A stretch of DNA of 64,000 bases from Streptomyces sp. NBS 14/10 (GTDB lineage Bacteria > Actinomycetota > Actinomycetes > Streptomycetales > Streptomycetaceae). The stretch lies in the NCBI RefSeq assembly GCF_002224125.1, contig NZ_NCSM01000042.1:1-64000 (forward strand), written 5' to 3'. Positions within the stretch are counted from its first letter, which is position 1. Each line of letters opens with the position of its first letter. Shown in pieces: positions 59,073 to 64,000 of the stretch. Position numbers and translations under genes: made by a program. Below the pieces are notes generated by a model. It saw only the letters and a program-made list of their open reading frames with translations. It did no database searches and was not told the origin of the DNA.

Positions 59073-62072
59073 TCAGCCGAGGGAGATCCGGTCGAGGTCC
59101 GGGGCGGACTCGGTGGCGTTGGAGATCTCGATCGTGTTGGCGCCGGGATTCAGGGTGACGGGGACGGAGGTCGTACGCGGGGTGGTGTTCCCGGTGTCGG
59201 TCACCGTCACCGCGGTCGGCGGGCCGCCGTTGACGCTGATCTGGAACGAGCGGGTGCCGTTGACCGTGTAGTCGAGGTAGAGCGTGCGCTGCCCGCCGTC
59301 CGGGACGACGACGTCGGGGAAGATCACGGCCGCCCGCTCGCTGCCGCCGATATTGCGCACCTTCTCGGCCCCGGAGCAGGGTCCGCAGCTCGTGATGCCG
59401 GTGCTGCCGAGCTGGTTGGCCGAGTCCTCCGCCTCGCGCGTCCAGATCCGGTCGGCGGGCAGCGGCCGCACCCGGACGGGGTCCGATACGGACTTCTGCC
59501 GGCCGAGCAGCGTGAAGTCCGCCGTGACGGGGATGTCCGCCGAGCCGGCGTCCTGACCGGGTGGCGAGGTGAGGGTCCAGCTGCCCGTCACCGTCTGGCC
59601 GAGCCGCAGCGACCGGGCCGTGGCCGGGCCGCCGTCCGCGGTCCAGCCGGCCGGCAGCCGCGGGGCGAGGCTGACGCCGTCGAGCTGCTCGTCGTCGTCG
59701 AGCCGGAGCGACGCCGTGACGGTGATCGACCGCCGGCCGGGGCCGACCCACTGCAGGCCGTGTGGCCGGACGGTGAGCGTGGTCTTGGGCGTGTACGAGG
59801 CCGGGGGCAGGGGCGCGACCGCGATCCGGTCGAGGCCAGGGCCGCGGGCGGCCGTGGAGAAGATCCGTACGGTGTTGGCGCCGGCTCTCAGCGGCACGGA
59901 GACCGCCGTGCTCTCCGGCGCCCCTCCTGCCCTGTCGGGGTTGTTCGCGACGACGGGCACCTCGATCGGCGCCGCGCCGTTGACGCTCACGGACAGGGAG
60001 GAGGTGGCCGCAGCGGTGTGGTCGAGCTGGAGCCGGTAGTCGCCGTCCTCGGGGGCCCGGACGTCGCGGTACGTCACGGAGTTGCGCGGCCCGCCACCGA
60101 GCCCGACGACCCGCCGCGCGCCCGAGCAGGCGCCGCACTCGACGGAGCGGGCCGCGCCCGTCAGCCGGTTCTCCCGTGCCTCGGCCTCCAGCGGCAGCGG
60201 GGTGCGGGTGGGCTTCGGGCGGCCGTACGCCACCTGGATCTCGTCGATGCGCAGCTGGTCGAAGAACTCCGGCGCCTGCGGGCCGCCCCACAGGCTGCGC
60301 ACCTCCAGCTTGAGATAGCGGGCGTCATGGTCGCCGATGTCGATGGTCTGCACCCCGCGGGCGCTGCGCAGCGCGCCCGCGCGCACCTGCGTCCAGCGCT
60401 TGCCGTCGCCACTGGCGTAGACGCGGTAGTCCTTGATGCGCGCGGAGTCCTCGGGGCGGCCGAAGGACGACCGTGCGTGCGTCGGGGACCATTCGCGCTG
60501 GTTCACCGCCAGCGCCGTGGCGCGTTTGCGGGTGCCGAGGTCGAGCGTGACGGAGACGGGCAGCTCGCCGTCGCTGTCCCAGTAGGTCTCGTGGTTTCCG
60601 TCGGCGAGGTCGGCCGCAGGGTGTCCGGCACGCGCGGACGAGGCGGTGGCGTCGAGGCCGGACTGCGGGTAGTAGGGCTGACGGCCGTCGGTCTCGACCT
60701 TGAACACCGTGTCGTACGGATCCCAGTCGCTGATGCCGAGGATCGACAGGTGGCCGCCGGACTGGCTGAAGCGCATGGCCTCGCCGGTGCGCAGGTCGGT
60801 GACGCGGCGCACCGTGTAGCCGTTGTCGCGCAGCCGCAGCAGATCGGTCCGCGGCCGTGTGACCACATGTACGTACTGGGTGCGGTCGCCGTCCTCGCCC
60901 CGGCCCACGGTGACCACGCCGTGGGCGCCGTCGTTCCAGAAGCCGGGCTGCATACCGCCGTACATATAGCCGCCGCCCTCGACGCCGTACACCGACTCCC
61001 GGACGGGCTCGACCCATCGGCCCATGAAGTCGTTGAACTCCTCCTGCTGTGGCGGCAGTTTGCCGTTCACCATCGGTGTCTCGGCCATGAGCGATTTGAT
61101 CGAGGACCCGGCGTTGGTGATGTAACGGCCGGTGCTGAGCCGGGCGTCGACCTGGTGGTCGCCGCCGTCGTACCACCAGTCGCCGGTGGTCGGCAGCTTG
61201 TAGTCGGCCTCGGTCAGCCGTGGCATGGGGACGGTCACGGCGGCGGGGTAGTCGTACGCCGGGGTCATGCCGGTCTTCTGTTCGTTGCTGACCGTGTCCA
61301 TGATCGGCGTGTCCTCGTTGTTGTTGCTCAGCAGCCAGGACGGTCGGCGCTCACGGATCTGCTCGTAGAGGCCCTTTTCCTCCCAGTACTCGTTGTCGTT
61401 GTCGATCCAGAATCCCGACAGATCCGGGTAGTTCCGCATGACCTCGAAAAACAGGTCGTAGCTGAACATGCCGAAGCCGCGGCGCGTGGTGAGGTCGACC
61501 TGCTGGCCCTTGTACGCGGAGTAGGCGGCCGAGTCCAGCGTCTCGGTGCCCGACTCGTTGTGCCACTGCGGATCGTCGGTCATGTAGAGGATGATGCGCA
61601 CGCCCTTGGCCTTGCCCGCGGCGACGAGTTCGCCGAGCAGATCGCGCTCGGTGGCGCAGCTGCCGGGTATCTTCGAGGGCCAGGGGCGGGCGTAGCCCAG
61701 CCTGCTGTGGAAGGTCGCCAGCACGATGTACGAGGCGCCGAGTTTGCGCGCCTCGTCCACCCAGTAGTCCGCGCTCCAGCCGCCCTCGGTGACATCGCGC
61801 TCCCACTCCCGGCAGTTCTGGTGCTTGGGGTAGGTGAACATGCCCCAGTGCAGAAAGAGGCCGGCGGTGGACGCGCGCAGCCACTCCTGCCGCGGATGCT
61901 GGACCTCGGCGTCGGCCGCGGGGGCGGAGAGAAGGCCGACGGCCAGGGCGAGTACGAGTGCCGCGCACAGGGTGCGCCACCAGGTGCGCGCGGCGCGTGC
62001 TGCTCGGGCTGCTCGGGCTGCTCGGGCTGTAGGGATGCGTAGGGGGCGGAGCGGGATCCTCAGCGTGGGCAT
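59073..62072 (-). CDS. Secreted multimodular GH29 alpha-L-fucosidase-like protein
   Basis: 999 aa from ATG 62072 (GGAGGACAGGAC upstream). Sec signal following an Ala-Arg repeat (WWRTLCAALVLALAVGLLSAPAADA). GH29 barrel about 60-330 with the diagnostic AGLFLHWGMFTYP; the nucleophile strand reads SGFWIDNDNEYW rather than the usual WFDG, a divergent subgroup. Then an F5/8-type C (CBM32-like) module about 490-620, a CBM35-like module about 625-750, an NPCBM-associated NEW3-like domain about 760-860, and a second CBM35-like module to the end. Acts on fucosylated or related glycans outside the cell; the substrate is uncertain because of the altered strand. Confidence 0.87.
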   Translation of the reverse strand: MPTLRIPLRPLRIPTARAARAARAARAARTWWRTLCAALVLALAVGLLSAPAADAEVQHPRQEWLRASTAGLFLHWGMFTYPKHQNCREWERDVTEGGWSADYWVDEARKLGASYIVLATFHSRLGYARPWPSKIPGSCATERDLLGELVAAGKAKGVRIILYMTDDPQWHNESGTETLDSAAYSAYKGQQVDLTTRRGFGMFSYDLFFEVMRNYPDLSGFWIDNDNEYWEEKGLYEQIRERRPSWLLSNNNEDTPIMDTVSNEQKTGMTPAYDYPAAVTVPMPRLTEADYKLPTTGDWWYDGGDHQVDARLSTGRYITNAGSSIKSLMAETPMVNGKLPPQQEEFNDFMGRWVEPVRESVYGVEGGGYMYGGMQPGFWNDGAHGVVTVGRGEDGDRTQYVHVVTRPRTDLLRLRDNGYTVRRVTDLRTGEAMRFSQSGGHLSILGISDWDPYDTVFKVETDGRQPYYPQSGLDATASSARAGHPAADLADGNHETYWDSDGELPVSVTLDLGTRKRATALAVNQREWSPTHARSSFGRPEDSARIKDYRVYASGDGKRWTQVRAGALRSARGVQTIDIGDHDARYLKLEVRSLWGGPQAPEFFDQLRIDEIQVAYGRPKPTRTPLPLEAEARENRLTGAARSVECGACSGARRVVGLGGGPRNSVTYRDVRAPEDGDYRLQLDHTAAATSSLSVSVNGAAPIEVPVVANNPDRAGGAPESTAVSVPLRAGANTVRIFSTAARGPGLDRIAVAPLPPASYTPKTTLTVRPHGLQWVGPGRRSITVTASLRLDDDEQLDGVSLAPRLPAGWTADGGPATARSLRLGQTVTGSWTLTSPPGQDAGSADIPVTADFTLLGRQKSVSDPVRVRPLPADRIWTREAEDSANQLGSTGITSCGPCSGAEKVRNIGGSERAAVIFPDVVVPDGGQRTLYLDYTVNGTRSFQISVNGGPPTAVTVTDTGNTTPRTTSVPVTLNPGANTIEISNATESAPDLDRISLG
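61999..62029. repeat. 9-bp repeat encoding Ala-Ala-Arg before the GH29 signal peptide
   Basis: Three and a half copies of GCTGCTCGG. On the coding strand it extends the positively charged n-region of the signal peptide (ARAARAARAAR). Confidence 0.8.
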
Positions 62073-62081
62073 GTCCTGTCC

Positions 62082-62111
62082 TCCGTGAACGTTCCCGTGA
62101 GCGTTCACGGA
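62082..62111. promoter_or_regulatory. LacI-type operator upstream of GH29, 10-bp arms
   Basis: TCCGTGAACG and CGTTCACGGA around TTCCCGTGAG: perfect 10-bp arms. It contains two overlapping GTGARCGTTC sequences with the central CG of LacI operators. It begins 10 bp upstream of the GH29 start. Confidence 0.7.
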
Positions 62112-62218
62112 GCACTGTCCGGCCCACTCGGCCGCTGTGTCAATATGTGTGAAACGGCGGGATGTTACGCGGATGCGATCCATTGACGCCCGTCACCGCC
62201 ACGGCGATGATCGAGGGC

Positions 62219-62242
62219 GGGAGCGTTCACGTGAGCGCTCCC
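62219..62242. promoter_or_regulatory. LacI-type operator upstream of the lacI-family gene, 24-bp palindrome
   Basis: GGGAGCG, then TTCACGTGAG, then CGCTCCC: one mismatched pair across the 24-bp palindrome. It shares the GTGA and CGTTC elements with the 62082 site and lies 39 bp before the LacI GTG start, suggesting autoregulation. Confidence 0.68.
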
Positions 62243-62280
62243 GTACGCCACGTACGCGGGGTGGGGAGAGGGGTGGGGCC

Positions 62281-63285
62281 GTGCCCCCGAACGCCAGGTC
62301 GCGCCGGATCACCATCGACGACGTGGCGCGTTCGGCCGGGGTGTCCCGGCAGACCGTCTCCCGCGCGGTCAACGACAAACCGGAGATCGACCCCGCCACG
62401 CGGCAGCGGGTGCTGGAGGTGGCCCAGGCCATGGGCTACCGCCCCAGCCGGTTCGCCCGTGGCATGGTCGGCCCGGGGCTCACCACGCTGGGCCTTGTCA
62501 TCGCGGATGTGCTCAACCCCTTCTTCCCCGAGGTGGTCTCCGGCGTGCTGGCGGCGGCCGACGAGCGCGGCTGGCAGGTCGCCGTCTACAGCACCGGGTC
62601 CGCCCTGGAACGGGAGACCGCGGTGGCCGCGACCGTGGTGGACCATGTGGACGCCTGTGTCGCCTTTCTGCTCGGCCCCGCCGCCATCGAGCTCATCCAA
62701 CGCTCCGGTATGCCCTTCGTGCTGCTCGACAACGAGCACCGGCCGGCGGCGGTGAGCGGGGGGCGGATCGACTTCGCCACCGGGATGCGCCAGGCGGTCG
62801 GCCATCTCGTGGAGCGCGGCCACCGTCGGATCGCGATGCTCGACGACCGCGGGCGCCCGGACGCCGGGGCCCGCGGCACCCGGCACTCGCTGTTCCTCCG
62901 GGCCGCCACGGAGTTCGGGCTGCCCGCCGAGGAGGGATGGGTGTTCCCGGCCGTCAACTCCCTCGACGGTGGCGCGGCGGCCATGGACGATGTACTGGAC
63001 ACCGGTTTCGGGGCGACGGCCGTGCTCGCGTACAACGATCTGATCGCCATCGGCGCCATGCGCCGCGCCCGCGACCGCGGGGTGAGCGTGCCGGAGGACT
63101 GCGCGTTCGTCGGCTGCGACGGGCTGACCCTCAGCCGGCTGGTGGACCCACCGCTGACCACCCTGCTGGTCGACAAGGAACTCCTCGGCCGGGCCGCGGT
63201 GCGGCAGATCGCCGCGCTGATGACCGGCGCCCAGGCGCGCGAGACGGTGATCGTGCCGCGCCTTGTCGTACGCGCGTCTTCCTGA
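62281..63285 (+). CDS. LacI-family transcriptional regulator
   Basis: 334 aa from GTG 62281 (GGGGAGAGGGG upstream); the open frame back to 62137 crosses the operator and is not protein-like. HTH ITIDDVARSAGVSRQTVSRAVNDKPEIDPATRQRVLEVAQAMGYRPSRFARGM includes the hinge, and a periplasmic-binding-like sugar domain follows (LGLVIADVLNPFFPEVVSGV, AVLAYNDLIAIGAMRRARDRGVSVPEDCAFVGCDG). It should control the divergent GH29-GH28 genes in response to a released sugar. Confidence 0.94.
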   Translation: MPPNARSRRITIDDVARSAGVSRQTVSRAVNDKPEIDPATRQRVLEVAQAMGYRPSRFARGMVGPGLTTLGLVIADVLNPFFPEVVSGVLAAADERGWQVAVYSTGSALERETAVAATVVDHVDACVAFLLGPAAIELIQRSGMPFVLLDNEHRPAAVSGGRIDFATGMRQAVGHLVERGHRRIAMLDDRGRPDAGARGTRHSLFLRAATEFGLPAEEGWVFPAVNSLDGGAAAMDDVLDTGFGATAVLAYNDLIAIGAMRRARDRGVSVPEDCAFVGCDGLTLSRLVDPPLTTLLVDKELLGRAAVRQIAALMTGAQARETVIVPRLVVRASS

Positions 63286-63350
63286 TCCGGTTCCTGATCC
63301 GCGCCCGGCCTGTCGCCGTCGCTGTGGCAGACACCGTGGCCAAATTTAAA

Positions 63351-63362
63351 TCAATCGATTGA
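63351..63362. promoter_or_regulatory. Perfect 12-bp palindrome before the monooxygenase gene
   Basis: TCAATCGATTGA, in an A/T-rich patch 67 bp upstream of the monooxygenase start. Likely a repressor site (TetR-like in form). The rest of the gap 63286-63428 shows only an 11-bp direct repeat near 63279-63300. Confidence 0.5.
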
Positions 63363-63428
63363 CTGATCGAAGTGCACTGGGTTGACTGGCACGCAGACCG
63401 CATTCATGGAGCAAGGAGACTTCCCCTC

Positions 63429-64000
63429 GTGAGTGGTGTTCCCCCCACACCCCCCGGCCTCACCCCCTCCGACCCCGGGCAGCTTGGCTTCGATCCGGAC
63501 GAGTTGCGCGCCCGCTACCGCGCCGAGCGCGACCGCCGGATCCGCCCCGACGGCAAGACCCAGTACCAGAGCACCACCGGCCGGTTCGGCTACTTCGAGG
63601 ACGACCCCCACGCCGACCGTGGGTTCACCCGCGAACCCCTCCGCGACCGGGTCGAAGCGCTGGTCATCGGCGGCGGGTTCGGCGGCCTTCTCGCCGCCGC
63701 GCGGCTGCGCCAGGCCGGCGTGGAGTCGATCCGAGTGATCGAGAAGGGCGGCGACTTCGGCGGTACCTGGTACTGGAACCGCTACCCGGGCATCCACTGC
63801 GATATCGAGTCGTACGTCTATATGCCACTGTTGGAGGAAGTCGGATACATCCCGAAGTGGCGGTACGCGCCGGGAGAGGAGATCCGGCTGCACGCCTGCG
63901 CCATCGCGCGCCGCTTCCACCTCTACGACGACGTCTGTTTCCAGACGCAGGCCACCGAACTGCGCTGGGACGAGGCCGAGTCGGAGTGGCTCGTCTCCAC
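63429..64000 (+). CDS. Flavin-containing (Baeyer-Villiger type) monooxygenase, truncated by window edge
   Basis: GTG 63429 after AAGGAG; 190 codons visible. FAD Rossmann loop in LVIGGGFGGLLAAARLRQAG, then EKGGDFGGTWYWNRYPGIHCDIESYVYMPLLEE, the typical cyclohexanone-monooxygenase-type FAD region. The BVMO fingerprint FxGxxxHxxxWP lies beyond the window. Likely NADPH-dependent oxidation of a ketone. Unrelated in strand pairing to the GH genes; probably starts another unit. Confidence 0.9.
   Translation, partial: MSGVPPTPPGLTPSDPGQLGFDPDELRARYRAERDRRIRPDGKTQYQSTTGRFGYFEDDPHADRGFTREPLRDRVEALVIGGGFGGLLAAARLRQAGVESIRVIEKGGDFGGTWYWNRYPGIHCDIESYVYMPLLEEVGYIPKWRYAPGEEIRLHACAIARRFHLYDDVCFQTQATELRWDEAESEWLVS

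Noticed and set aside
58644..62042. 1,132-aa plus ORF opposite GH29/GH28
   Set aside because: Shadow; spans two real minus-strand genes and their gap.

Overview
High-GC actinobacterial DNA, almost certainly Streptomyces. The grounds are codon positions nearly saturated with G/C, GTG and TTG starts, a modular type I PKS with a LAL regulator, Tat-type secreted glycosidases, F420-type enzymes and a DasR-like operator. No rRNA, tRNA, CRISPR array, integrase or insertion sequence was found. At least five genes are visibly broken, which fits a chromosome-arm (accessory) location. All functions are read from sequence motifs and memory of families; no database search was run.

Layout. (1) 1-10.1 kb: right edge of a modular PKS cluster on the minus strand. 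A PKS subunit carries one complete fully reducing, methylmalonyl-type module and the start of a second, and a large LAL/LuxR activator lies immediately upstream. (2) 10.4-13.7 kb: border zone with a frameshifted ATP-grasp gene, an MBL-rhodanese (persulfide dioxygenase-like) gene and a methyltransferase relic. (3) 13.8-19.9 kb: glyoxylate/allantoin-type module. A sodium:solute symporter and DUF3311 partner diverge from an allophanate-hydrolase-C-like gene, hyi, glxR and gcl; the shared promoter holds two tandem imperfect palindromes. (4) 19.9-32.0 kb: sugar/aldarate catabolism. It holds an L-talarate/galactarate dehydratase, an FAH-family hydrolase, two MFS transporters, an RraA-like aldolase, a SnoaL-like protein, a ketoglutarate-semialdehyde dehydrogenase, a mutarotase, an SDR, a second enolase-superfamily dehydratase and an IclR regulator. 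Both divergent promoters carry the same operator, TTCCCA-N5-TGGGAA.

(5) 32.2-37.8 kb: a tiny membrane protein, a secreted CE4 deacetylase, then an acyl-CoA module (HTD2/MaoC hydratase, alpha/beta hydrolase, LysR, a collapsed CaiB CoA-transferase, acyl-CoA dehydrogenase). (6) 37.9-51.9 kb: glycan degradation and small regulated redox units. These are GH78 rhamnosidase; ArsR/SDR; a decayed GH2-GH29-aldo/keto reductase operon whose promoter has been deleted; TetR/AKR/LLM; GH3 hexosaminidase. (7) 52.2-57.6 kb: five translationally linked genes (2OG-oxygenase, glycosyltransferase-like unknown, ODC-like PLP decarboxylase, GNAT, MFS exporter) behind a DasR-like dre site. This is the best candidate for an undescribed small biosynthetic system. 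(8) 57.6-64 kb: GH28 and multimodular GH29 secreted enzymes, a LacI regulator and a truncated Baeyer-Villiger monooxygenase.

Together regions 4, 6 and 8 look like a pectin/fucosylated-glycan utilisation zone. Secreted GH28, GH78, GH29 and GH3 enzymes would release galacturonate, rhamnose, fucose and GlcNAc, and the dehydrogenase/dehydratase genes would process the resulting acids. Tartronate semialdehyde is a plausible meeting point between the aldarate and glyoxylate modules.
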